64,000 bases of DNA from Venturia oleaginea (lineage: Eukaryota > Ascomycota > Dothideomycetes > Venturiales > Venturiaceae). Within the stretch, counting starts at the first letter, position 1; each line of letters begins with the position of its first letter. A model generated the notes under the pieces. That model did not search any database and was not told the origin of the DNA. It was given only the letters and a program-made list of their open reading frames with translations. The translations under genes were made by a program, and so were the position numbers. Below, piece by piece: positions 1 through 9,117 of this stretch. The stretch lies in the NCBI GenBank assembly GCA_013176395.1, contig JABMLP010000007.1, positions 248,001 to 312,000 on the forward strand, given 5' to 3'.

Positions 1-1157
1 ATACCAGCCGTACAGATGAGGGGCTGAAGATTGGATGTGACGGAGTGAGAGAGTGCGGAATTGGATTGGGGTGTGATGAAAGTTTCGATTTGTAATTCTA
101 TAGTGTGTCGTAGGTTGATTTCTTAGTTTGCTTCTTTTTTCAAAAGCATGAGCGGGTTGGGGGATGGACAAATTTTCAGCTCCCGGATATACCTCGAGGG
201 AGGGTAATTGTACTAATCGGGCCGAATTGAAGAGACTATGCCAATGCTTGAGATGTGTAATCAAGCTCCGTCTCCACCTTTATTATTTTGTGAATCCCGC
301 AGATGCTTTTTCCTTTGCCCGATCGCTTATTTGCGAAACGCCAATCGAGGTTTCTTGTTTGCTGTTGACACTTCCTTGAGGCCACGGGTTTGGGTTTTGT
401 TAGAATATTATTTTTTCACCAGCAGCAGTCGGAATGAAAGATCCGGCACCACAGCAGTCCTAATGGGAGGTGCTCCACCGCCGTTCGATCCGTTTGCGGG
501 TGAGGATCCGTTCGCAGGAGTTTAGATGGGTGAATGGGTCAGGGTTCAAGCTTACTCGGTGGCAGGTATAGGCTCAAGCTTACCTGGTGACTGGCATAGC
601 TAAGTGGTATATTATTATGAATAAAACTCATGTCCTTGACACATAGATTACCTTTGATTCAGCACTAGAGTGAAGGCGGAGATGAATTCATTTTCGCGGA
701 GAAATGGACAAATTTGAACATAGGTATCGCTGCATCACCGTTTCAAGATGAGATCATGGTCCCATGTAACGACTTATGATAGAGATTGGCTTTTTAGCAA
801 GTTGGAGATTTATAGTGCAGGTTAGGGGATGGTGCCTGGATAGCGAATCCGACAATTCGACTCCCCTCATTATTGTGTATTCAGAGTCTTTTGAAAGAAT
901 GTTCCTAGATTTCGCCTCCTTACCGATTAGTATCTGGCGAATTGCGACACTAAGGATCCAGAAAGTTAGACATTTTGACATCGAGTCGAGCATCATACCA
1001 GGTAGGCAGTGGCTCTATCCTAAGTTGCTGATACAGACGACTGTTCATCTGCTTCAGATGCTACGGCTTCCCAAATGTGTGATCTTTTTACATTGTTGTT
1101 ACATTGCTGCTATCCTTCTGAGTAATGCTATCATATCCTACGGCTTTTCTCGTGCTT
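1..1157. other. Left-edge region without a supported gene
   Basis: I see no reading frame here that looks like a protein family and no convincing intron-exon structure on either strand. An imperfect direct repeat of about 25 bp sits near 547-600: two units begin with CAAGCTTAC and end in GGCA(G)T-like sequence. The left end may be the 5' flank of a gene outside the window. Confidence 0.4.
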
Positions 1158-1664
1158 CTATGTCAACCTCACCAATCCCTTTAACCTCGTCATTAAACTC
1201 GAAAACGGCGATTGTGTAGGTACTTCATTCAGCTGGACGAGTAGGTCATCGTAGTATGTAGGGCTCGAGGTCGGTCTCAGTAATGATTTCGGAACGGGAT
1301 ACTGCACGATGTGTTAGCGGCAATGCTCTTCACGTCTTGTTGTTCCTCTCCTCAGTTCCACCTCGTTGCTTGTAGACCTCGATCGGTTTCGGGAAAATAT
1401 CAAGTTCATACCTTCTTAGTATACCGATTATCTAGTAACGAGTACAACGCATTCATATTCTTCAATTCGGCGGTCTCTTGTCCTTCATATATCGTGGCAG
1501 CTTTGGCAGCGCGTGCCTGAATGACTTTTTGGAACTGGACTTCGGGGCGGATAAGATCCTTGGGCCATTTTGACAGGATGCGGGAGTAGTGTTTGGCAAT
1601 GTTCTATCTTGGTGATCAGTATGATTTGATATGTAGCCATGGACTAACTCACGGTTCTGGCCAT
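1158..1664 (-). CDS. cbp6: Cytochrome b mRNA translation/assembly factor, Cbp6/UQCC2 family
   Basis: Three exons on the minus strand: 1653-1664 (only ATG GCC AGA ACC), 1412-1603 and 1158-1301, with GT-AG introns 1604-1652 (49 nt) and 1302-1411 (110 nt, branch motif GCTAAC). The joined product is 115 aa. Family signatures are the tryptophan-proline patch SKWPKDLIRPEVQFQKV (about residues 14-30), MNALYSLLDNRYTKKYPV across the second junction (about 54-71) and SSPTYYDDLLVQL in the last exon. Cbp6/UQCC2 proteins act in mitochondria, where they help translate and stabilise cytochrome b for complex III. Length matches the family. It is head-to-head with the Bsd2-like gene. The three-way phase match and continuous homology make the model solid, although the start codon rests on a 12-nt exon. 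Functional transfer from yeast is inference. Confidence 0.82.
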
Positions 1665-1936
1665 GACTGCTGGCTTTGTTGTATCTTCTGTCAAAGAGAT
1701 CATGTCTAACTAAATGCATGACGAATGCGCGAGTCAAGTATATCGCGTTAGCCTGTTTTGAAACTCAGCCCCAATCCACCATCTACTGAGTAACACCTCC
1801 TTTGGCCTCCGCTCCCCTAACAAACGTCCTCAGAGAAACACAACCACCACATCTCTACTACCACTACCAACCACTACTCCTCTGGCCGTACGAGACAGTC
1901 GGACTACCCGGCACTCCCTGCCACCCTCACCAAACG
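1665..1936. promoter_or_regulatory. Divergent promoter between cbp6 and the Bsd2-like gene
   Basis: This 272-bp gap separates two start codons that point away from each other, so it must carry both promoters and 5' UTRs. It has CA/CT-rich stretches near 1790-1935 next to the right-hand gene. I see no clear TATA box. Confidence 0.5.
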
Positions 1937-3066
1937 ATGGCGCCCTCGTACGAACCCGTGGCGACTCACGACGACGACGACCACGTGGAAGGCCACAACT
2001 ACAATCACGACCACCCGCCAATACCAAACTCTCCGCCGCCCTCCTTCCGCTCGCGAGCATCGTCTCCCTTATTTCGACAAGATCCGTTATCCACTGACGC
2101 CGAGCGCGAATTGCACGACACATTCGACTCGCCTTCCGACGATGAGGGCTCAGACGATGGCCACGAAGAGCAGGATGACCGCCAACGGTTGATGCACGGT
2201 AGCGCTCCTCCTGCTGGTGACGCTCAAAGCACACAAGTATCAGCGCCAGTGGGACAAACGATAAATCCTCCGGCTCAGCGCAGCAGAATCGTGAGAATGG
2301 TCACGCAATTACCAATCTTCAACCGGGGCCAAACTTATAATGCTGGGGGTCAGAACGATGGTGTCTTTGCAAATCTAAGCGCAAAGCCCCAACGCGGCGA
2401 CGACGTAGACGAGAAACCGCCTGTGAGTCGGCAACCCTCCCCTACCTGCTTACTTATCTAATATCTGCCTAGACCTACGAACAAGCCGCCGCCGATGCGA
2501 CCCCACCCTACTGGGAAACCACTATACTCGCCCCTGGAATGGTTTCGGACGAAGTCTACGTAGACGGCCTTCCAGTCGGCTCCGTCTTCTCCTTCATCTG
2601 GAATGCCATGATCTCCATGTCCTTCCAAATCGTCGGTTTCCTCCTAACCTACCTCCTTCACACCACCCACGCCGCAAAAAACGGTTCTCTAGCCGGCCTC
2701 GGAATGACCCTCGTCCAGTTCGGATTCTCCATGAAATCATCTGGACTCATAAACAACCCTACCGACGGAAGTGGTGACTTTAATGGCGCACCTCAGGATC
2801 CCAATTTGCACGATTTCGATCCCACGCAAAGCGCTGGTGTCGACGCGGCAGCTCAACAACAGGCAGCTGACGCAATGGCGGGAGGCATAAGCACGAGTGA
2901 TTGGTTTGCGTACATTCTTATGATTGCGGGGTGGTTTATTCTTATCAGGAGTATATCCAATTTCTTGAAAGCTAGGAGGCATGAGCAACTTGTTCTACAG
3001 TCGCCGGATCGCGGATTGGGCACAGCAGTTGTTGCTGAAGGAGAAACTCCTGCCACCGTTGTTTAG
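1937..3066 (+). CDS. bsd2: Bsd2/NDFIP-like membrane adaptor (DUF2370 family)
   Basis: Two exons, 1937-2422 and 2473-3066, flank a 50-nt intron (GTGAGT...CTAG) and give 359 aa. The ATG at 1937 starts MAPSYEPV; an upstream in-frame TTG is not a credible fungal start. Residues 1-160 are acidic, Pro/Ser-rich and probably disordered. The conserved core starts with TPPYWETTILAPG and is followed by three hydrophobic helices at about 199-224, 235-250 and 305-326. This is the layout of Bsd2/NEDD4-family-interacting proteins, which sit in Golgi, endosomal or vacuolar membranes and recruit a NEDD4/Rsp5-type ubiquitin ligase to cargo such as metal transporters. The family call comes from the core and helix pattern. 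The cargo is not visible in the sequence. Confidence 0.83.
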
Positions 3067-3488
3067 AGACGGACTTTCTTCATTGTACTTTAGGGAATTT
3101 CTGGATGGTATGGGTTTGATTGATTGGCGTTATGAACTTTTTTGTGTCACATGAGCTGGGTGATGCGTGACGTTTGGGCTATTTTGTTGCTGAGCGAGCG
3201 AGGCGCGTGCATAGTTCTACGAGCGGCTGTTGATGGTGGCAAAAGCTGAACAAGAACTGTTGCTTTTCTTACGTCTACATTTTACGGAGTTTTTGTTGCT
3301 CCTACGTATGGATCAAAAATTCCTTTCATCGTATCGTGTCTGACCTTCATTATGTTCTGTCTTTTCAAGTCTCAGTACATGAGCATCCTATTCATCCCGA
3401 AGACATTCATCAGTAAATATCATTTCTCATTTCTCATGTCTCATAAATCTCCATTCCGAATTCAACTTTCCCTACTTACTTCTCCCCG
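3067..3488. other. Gap between convergent gene ends
   Basis: This holds the 3' ends of the Bsd2-like gene (from the left) and the ureidoglycolate lyase gene (from the right). No further coding signal is seen. Confidence 0.5.
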
Positions 3489-4382
3489 CTACAACTTCGC
3501 CCTCACTTTCCCCTGCTCTTCCAATCCCAATCCGATAGTAACGCTTCCCCCCTCCAAAACAACTTCCTGACAATCTTCTGAGGGGACGCCATTCGCCCAT
3601 TGCACGACGACGAAATCTACGTCTTTGCCTTCGTTGGATAATACGACCATTGGTGCGTGCCACGTCCCAGGTCCGTAAGTGATTGCCTGGCTTCCGTCGG
3701 CTATGAAAGCGGTTAGATTGGCGAGATCGGGGAGACCGGGTCCTCGGGGCCAGGAGTCTGGAAGGGAGAGGGATTGGGTGGAGGGATCTGTTTGTGGCGA
3801 GACTTTTGTTTTTGCGATTTGTGATTGAGTTTTGGCTAGGGAGGGGGAAGGATTTGTGAATGAGGAGAGATTTGTTGATGGGTTTTGTTGGATGTTATTC
3901 TGTGTCTTTGCTAGGCTTGGAGATGAATTCGTGAATGAGGAGAGATTTGGTGACTTGGAGGGCTCGGAATAGGGTAATGTTGGTGCAACGATAACGAGAA
4001 ATTTTGTCTTTGACTCTTTGGATAGGCCGAGGGGGATGAATGTTTGTGGTGTGTATGGATGTCTTTCCATTATTTTGACGTCGAAGACCTTCTCCCCTCT
4101 ATTTTGCTGTTGTCGTAGTTTTCGTGGCGAGGAGACGAACATGTTCATTGTTGGTTTTGCATCTTTCTTTGAGGGAGTTTGAGGGTAGTAGTTTGTTATG
4201 TGCGTTATATCTATGTATTTTAGGGCTGAGCCTTGGTTTGCGGGTTCGACGCGGCTGGTTGTTGGGTTTGAGGGTTTGCAGTGGGCGGGATTTTGGATTA
4301 GGGTTCCGAATTGGAGGAAAGATTTTTCGGTTAGGGAGGTTGGTTTTATGTGGATTATTGGTGAGGGGATTGAGGGTGGCAT
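3489..4382 (-). CDS. dal3: Ureidoglycolate lyase
   Basis: A single exon encodes 297 aa, starting at the ATG at 4380-4382. Both halves of the fold are recognisable: an N-terminal part with KPTSLTEKSFLQFGTLIQNP and ERHPYTPQTFIPLG, and a C-terminal part with AFIADGSQAITYGPGTWHAP and DFVVVQWANG. The enzyme cleaves ureidoglycolate to glyoxylate and urea in allantoin (purine nitrogen) breakdown, and the GTWH histidine is the expected active-site region. Between the halves lies a Ser/Thr/Pro/Asn-rich insert of about 60-70 residues that contains a near-exact duplication of NLSSFTNxSPSLAKTQ. The insert makes the protein longer than bacterial relatives. The gene is head-to-head with cog5. Family assignment is firm; whether the insert is disordered and harmless is inference. 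Confidence 0.86.
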   Translation of the reverse strand: MPPSIPSPIIHIKPTSLTEKSFLQFGTLIQNPAHCKPSNPTTSRVEPANQGSALKYIDITHITNYYPQTPSKKDAKPTMNMFVSSPRKLRQQQNRGEKVFDVKIMERHPYTPQTFIPLGLSKESKTKFLVIVAPTLPYSEPSKSPNLSSFTNSSPSLAKTQNNIQQNPSTNLSSFTNPSPSLAKTQSQIAKTKVSPQTDPSTQSLSLPDSWPRGPGLPDLANLTAFIADGSQAITYGPGTWHAPMVVLSNEGKDVDFVVVQWANGVPSEDCQEVVLEGGSVTIGLGLEEQGKVRAKL

Positions 4383-4568
4383 TTTGGCTGTTGGTGTCGA
4401 GATGTGGGAGTTTGATGTGGGAATGTTGAGGATAGGAGTTTGATAAAAGATACTCCTATCATTATACCGCTTTCGGCGAGCTGGGGCGCATAATCCCTGT
4501 CCCTGTTCGTCAAAACCGTGACCGTGGCTCTGGGAGATGGCAACTTACTCCGACATCAACTTTCAAAC
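4383..4568. promoter_or_regulatory. Divergent promoter between dal3 and cog5
   Basis: Only 186 bp separate the two start codons, so the promoters must overlap or abut. I could not identify a reliable GATA-factor cluster, which would be expected if dal3 is under nitrogen control. Confidence 0.45.
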
Positions 4569-5945
4569 ATGACGGAAGAAGAACCCTCCTATATCGATTA
4601 CGAGGCTTTCCTTGACCCGGATTTCTCAGCCGCCTCGTTCGCGAATACTCTCGTTCTAGCGACGAACAATGCTTCCGACACGCCTCTGGATTTGTCAACA
4701 CCACTTTCACGTGTCCTCTTCGATGTTCAGGAGATAGATACACATATCGATTCTTTGACGACGAAATCGGCACTGCCGTTGCTGGATTATTCAAAGAGAC
4801 GTGCTGATGCTAGTGGACGGATTCTGGATCATGTGGAGTCTCAACTTGCGAGTTTGAGTGAGGGATATAAATCGCTCGAGATAGAGGTTATTCAGCGACA
4901 TGAAGCAGCCGAAGAAGTGAGGTTAGCTGCTGAGAGGCTTTGCGAGACGGTGCGGCTAGGAAGAGCGGTGGGAAGATGTCTGATGCTTGGACGACAATTA
5001 GAAGCTCAAATGGCGGAATTCACAGGGACCATGTCAAAGAAAGGGGATCACAGAGCAATGGTTCGATCAGCAAACACATTACTCACCATCCGCCAATTGC
5101 TCTACGTGTCCAAACCAGGAGAAGAAGGCCATGGTCTCGAAAAGGTCAACGTCATCACATCCCTCAAATCAGATCTACTATCCCCCTCCGAACGAACCCT
5201 TATAACAAGAGCCCAACAAACCGTCCGAGAATTCTCCATGTCCTCACTACTCTCCTCAAACACCCCAAACCCAACATCCCAAGGACCCGGCCCAACAGCA
5301 ACCTACGCCCAATCCGAAGAGACAAAATCACGCACAACCTCAGCACTAACAACACTCTACCTCCTCTCCCCCACAAGCCCAAAAACAACATTACCAACAT
5401 TCAACCCCAACCTCCTCATAACCTCCCTGCAAGACTATATCCAAACAGCGCTCAAATCCTCCTCAGCCTCAATGACAAGAGCCCTAGCCAACCTCCCCAA
5501 AAACCCAGACGGAACCCTTCTCGAAATATCATCGCGATGTCAAAACATCCTAGCTTTGGAATCATTGCTTGAGAATATCAAAACGCCAAGTCACCCGCTC
5601 TTCTCTTCATCTCCCTCCTCCTCCTCAGCAACATCATCATCCCCGCCAAATTTCCTCCGACCCCTTTTACAAAGTCTAGATACCTCATCCCTCCCCTCCT
5701 ATTTCTGGCGCACACTGGCCTCCTCCATAAGTCCGAAAGTCCAGGAAATCATGTCAAGAGGTGGTACCTCCGCGCGGAATCTCCGTTTAAGTCGTGACAG
5801 GGTAGCTGAAGCGTTGAGAGCGTGTGTTGATCGAGGGAGCCGGGTACATGGGAAAATGGGGCCGGGACGACGAGAGGAGAAGATTGCTGGATGGGAGAGG
5901 GAAGCGAGCGTTATGATTAATGCCGTTGTTGGACAGTTGCGGTGA
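4569..5945 (+). CDS. cog5: Conserved oligomeric Golgi complex subunit 5
   Basis: A single exon gives 458 aa from the ATG at 4569. The frame stays open to a GTG at 4518, but the ATG is the natural start. The N-terminal YIDYEAFLDPDFSAASFAN and the following SRVLFDVQEIDTHIDSL heptad region match the Cog5 N-terminal domain, followed by coiled coil to about residue 150 (ASLSEGYKSLEIEVIQRHEAA). Cog5 belongs to lobe B of the COG tethering complex, which captures retrograde vesicles at the Golgi. The C-terminal half is helical, with Ser/Pro/Thr-rich linkers near residues 230-290 and 345-365. Length fits ascomycete Cog5, which is much shorter than animal Cog5. Confidence 0.82.
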   Translation: MTEEEPSYIDYEAFLDPDFSAASFANTLVLATNNASDTPLDLSTPLSRVLFDVQEIDTHIDSLTTKSALPLLDYSKRRADASGRILDHVESQLASLSEGYKSLEIEVIQRHEAAEEVRLAAERLCETVRLGRAVGRCLMLGRQLEAQMAEFTGTMSKKGDHRAMVRSANTLLTIRQLLYVSKPGEEGHGLEKVNVITSLKSDLLSPSERTLITRAQQTVREFSMSSLLSSNTPNPTSQGPGPTATYAQSEETKSRTTSALTTLYLLSPTSPKTTLPTFNPNLLITSLQDYIQTALKSSSASMTRALANLPKNPDGTLLEISSRCQNILALESLLENIKTPSHPLFSSSPSSSSATSSSPPNFLRPLLQSLDTSSLPSYFWRTLASSISPKVQEIMSRGGTSARNLRLSRDRVAEALRACVDRGSRVHGKMGPGRREEKIAGWEREASVMINAVVGQLR

Positions 5946-6702
5946 TGAGTGGAGGTTGGGGTTATGGGCATGTTATGAAGGATTGATTCTTGGGTCTAAG
6001 ACGGGTTTGAGGTGGACAGGGTGTCGAGGAGAAACAGGAAGAGGCGAATTTTCATCAAGCTGGATCTTAAATTGATGAACCGATGACTGGTATGTACACG
6101 AATTGCTTGCCCAGGTATCTTCAGCCGAACAATTCCCACCCTTCCAAAAGAAACCCTTTCCACTGCACGAAGATGAAGGCGAAATACAAGCCTTGAACAC
6201 TCAGTTCCACTCCCACGCCAGTTTCACCCCCTACAGTAGATGCTCCATGTCGTGTTGCCAGCAAGCGAAGTATGCCCTACCCAACAAACAAGCGGAGTAT
6301 GGCCAGTAATAGAGCAATCAAAGCAGCTGTAAGAGCAGGAGGTAGTAGACCTTGAAGGGCAGATCTGATCCATCACAACTCAATCCAGTCTATCCTCGAG
6401 AAACCAGTAGGAGCGGAGCGCTTCCAAAAATGTTGTGATTTCGATAAGTCAGGAGTCTGCGTAAAAATGAACCATCGCCGTGCTATCCAGACCAGTATAC
6501 TCATGACTGATCCAGAACTCCTCACCAAGGTTTCCGTCCTCTTAATTTCAACATCAGAGAATTCCCAAATCATCTCTCAGGATCCAGATGACCGGCTGTC
6601 TCGAACGTGGAATTGCATGTCAGAAGGAGCGCGGGTAAAGTATATCTGTTCGAACAATGGTGCTGAAACAAAGGCCAATGGCGATGAAATCCAGACATCG
6701 AC
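5946..6702. other. Convergent intergenic region cog5/eco1
   Basis: Short frames occur on both strands (for example a Cys-containing minus-strand frame at 5973-6200), but none has a family signature or a convincing splice partner. A small imperfect direct repeat lies at about 6264-6304 (AGCGAAGTATGCCC / AGCGGAGTATGGCC). Confidence 0.4.
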
Positions 6703-7806
6703 TCATTCGTTGTAAACAAGCCACCCACTCTCCTTCCCGAACCAGCTTCTCGCAAGATTGCCTCCACTTTCAGTCGGCTGACTGAACGCTGCCATTTCTT
6801 TCGGGACTTTCATGCCGTAGACAAAGTTATCCAGTGCGGAATCCAAGATTTTCCTTCCGATGCCGTTTCTTCTGGCGAAAGTCGAGGTCCAGATGCGCGA
6901 TATGCCCAGTGTAGCCGGTATCGAAAGATTCGATACCGTGATCGAGGAACTTCGGGAGCTCTTAACGTTCCCTTTCTCGGTCTCTGGCGCCTGAACCTCA
7001 AATGCCTTTCGGATCCGTTCGATCAGACAGACACCCACACATTTGTACCCGCGAATGTAAAGGTATGCTTTATACCGATCACACTTCGCCATTGCGTCTG
7101 CCTCTGACGTTGCTGAGACCTCGGTCCACAATTCCTCCCTATCAATTCCCACCCCACCAAGTTCCTTTTCCACGACATCAAGCACACTCTCCACAACCCT
7201 CCTCTTCCTCGCTTCAGCAGATCGATTCACAACGATGATCATATCACCACCAGGGCCACTCCACACTTTCTGATGAACGAAAATGGAGTCGACGAATTTC
7301 TTGCCGACGTCTATACCGCCCACATTTTGCGCGTGGTATTTCTTGTGCAGGGCTGCATCTTCTGGTGATGAGGGGCGATATTCCATGCCGCACGTTTGAC
7401 ATTTCTTTTGTGTTTTCTGGCCGAGGTCGAGAGTAAGTTGGGTGAGCTTTTGTTGGCGAAGAGGTTTTATTTTTCGCGCGTTGCCTGCTGATTCTTTGAG
7501 TGGTTCCTTGCGTGTCGCGGTCGGCAGGAATCGCGGTGGAGGGATCAATGGTTCAAGTGCTTCACTATGCTTCAGAGTTGGTGGTGCAGCTGGAGGAGGT
7601 GATGAGGGAGGTGAAGAGTGGAGAGTCCCATATCTGTTTATCGGTGTTGGGGTTGACAATGGCTCGACGGTGTCTGACGATATTATGGGCGAGAGGGCTG
7701 GTGATATTGGATCTGACGAGCTTTCTACGCGTCTTCGCTTTGCTGGCTGTTCGTCCAGTTTCATTTGAGGTGTCTGCGACCGCCTGGAGTAGGTTCGCTT
7801 CACCAT
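6703..7806 (-). CDS. eco1: Cohesin acetyltransferase Eco1/ESCO
   Basis: A single exon encodes 367 aa from the ATG at 7804-7806 (MVKRTYSRRS); the frame also contains an ATG 21 nt upstream. In order: a basic, Ser/Pro-rich N-terminal tail; a PIP-like motif QQKLTQLTLDLG (about 118-129); a C2H2 zinc finger CQTCGMEYRPSSPEDAALHK (Cys136, Cys139, His154, His158); and a GNAT-type domain with LGISRIWTSTFARRNGIGRK and the family-specific FSQPTESGGNLARSW near the end. Eco1 acetylates the Smc3 subunit of cohesin during S phase to establish sister-chromatid cohesion, working at the fork with PCNA. All landmark motifs are present. It is head-to-head with rsa3. Confidence 0.92.
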   Translation of the reverse strand: MVKRTYSRRSQTPQMKLDEQPAKRRRVESSSDPISPALSPIISSDTVEPLSTPTPINRYGTLHSSPPSSPPPAAPPTLKHSEALEPLIPPPRFLPTATRKEPLKESAGNARKIKPLRQQKLTQLTLDLGQKTQKKCQTCGMEYRPSSPEDAALHKKYHAQNVGGIDVGKKFVDSIFVHQKVWSGPGGDMIIVVNRSAEARKRRVVESVLDVVEKELGGVGIDREELWTEVSATSEADAMAKCDRYKAYLYIRGYKCVGVCLIERIRKAFEVQAPETEKGNVKSSRSSSITVSNLSIPATLGISRIWTSTFARRNGIGRKILDSALDNFVYGMKVPKEMAAFSQPTESGGNLARSWFGKESGWLVYNE

Positions 7807-7993
7807 TATGGGAAGTGAAATGTGCATGAAGATGTTGTCGTCGTGAAGCGTGAAAGATGTTCGTTAGTGAACGAGCTCGAGGCGCGTCGCAGTTTCCCTT
7901 TCGCGTTGCGCTAAAATGGCAGGGGCATGCCTTATCGACAAGCGACTCAAAGTTCGAGAAAAGTTTCCGACTTTGCAACGACATCAAGTAACA
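7807..7993. promoter_or_regulatory. Divergent promoter between eco1 and rsa3
   Basis: A 187-bp gap between divergent start codons, which must carry both promoters. No specific factor site could be assigned by eye. Confidence 0.45.
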
Positions 7994-8555
7994 ATGGCGC
8001 CAGCAAAATCGCGCCTTGGCCAGCCGGTGAAAAGAAAGCGAATTTCAAGGAAGAAGGCTCGCACTCAGCGTGTGTTACAGTTGGTGATGTTGAAATTTGT
8101 GACATACTAACACGGGAATAGTGTCATCCGAATCATCAGACACCAGCTCGAGTAGCGATCCCGAGAGTGAGGTAGAGACTAAGAAGAAGTTCAAGAAGGA
8201 TATAAAGACAAAGAAAGTTGTTGAAAAGAAGGTGGTCGAGGCTGAGGCCGATAAGGAGATCAGCGACGCAGAGTCCGAGAAGAGCGAGCCAGAGGTAGTC
8301 TTGACCACTTGTTTCCCGTAAATTTCTGTATCTGACGATCCATAGAGCCTAACGGAACCAGAGCCAGAGCCCAAGATCACGTTCTCGGCATGGTATTTGA
8401 GACAAGTCGCCAAAGAGCTTGAAGAAGATCTGGACAAAGTGAGATCAGCCGGCGACTTTTCGAATTCGTCTTTGCCTGTTCTCATCAACGCGTTGCAGCA
8501 AGGAGCATCTGCCTTCACGGACGGAGAGAAGAAAAGGATTGTAGCAGCTACTTGA
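7994..8555 (+). CDS. rsa3: Ribosome assembly protein 3
   Basis: Three exons: 7994-8069, 8122-8294 and 8346-8555, with introns of 52 nt (GTGTGT...TACTAACAC...TAG) and 51 nt (GTAGTC...ATAG). The product is 152 aa. The N-terminus is basic (KRKRISRKKAR), followed by an acidic Ser/Glu/Lys tract. The C-terminal 55 residues carry the Rsa3 domain: ITFSAWYLRQVAKELEEDLD, then SLPVLINALQQGASAFTDGE. Rsa3 is a nucleolar factor needed for early 60S subunit assembly. The phases of all junctions agree and the conserved domain lies wholly in exon 3. Short and fast-evolving elsewhere, as usual for this family. Confidence 0.86.
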
Positions 8556-9117
8556 GTTGACATCTGATAGCTAGGCTGTTCATTCTTGCCTCCAACAAAT
8601 ATTCTCTTGAGAGACACTGCGGTTGAGCTACGTTTCAAGACGATATGCTTGACGCAGACGTAGATCGGGATCGGGAGTCAGAAAAGGAAGACATGCATAT
8701 ACTGTATTCAGGGGAACATTATCAAGCCTCTGTAGCCCACAAGGCTAGGAACCAGATGTGGAGGAAGTAAAGGGAGTCACCTTTAGGAGCTGACTAGCTC
8801 AGTATTGCGAATGCTCAGATCTACAGAATCAAATGGACCGTGAGAACGATGTTGGACTGGAACCAAGAATATGAGAAATGGATCATCATAAGGCTGAGGC
8901 CCAGGTTGTGAGCACAGACGTTGTGCATCTTGAATTTGACGATGTCATTGGATTTTGAACTGACAAACATCCCACCTCGTAAACAAGCAACTTTCTTCCT
9001 TTTCCTATCAGACTCGCAGACACCTTCGTTCCCCAATCGTTTGAAACTTCTCCGGGGTATGGACAAGCCATCAAACCCAACCGCCACACTTCCGCCGCAT
9101 CCAAGGTAGCGTTCATA
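8556..9117. other. Intergenic region rsa3/ski3
   Basis: Holds the 3' end of rsa3 and the promoter and 5' UTR of ski3, both on the plus strand. No additional gene seen. Confidence 0.5.

Noticed and set aside
5973..6370. Minus-strand Cys-containing frames that might be a small secreted protein
   Set aside because: No single frame joins a signal peptide to the Cys-rich part with valid splice sites.
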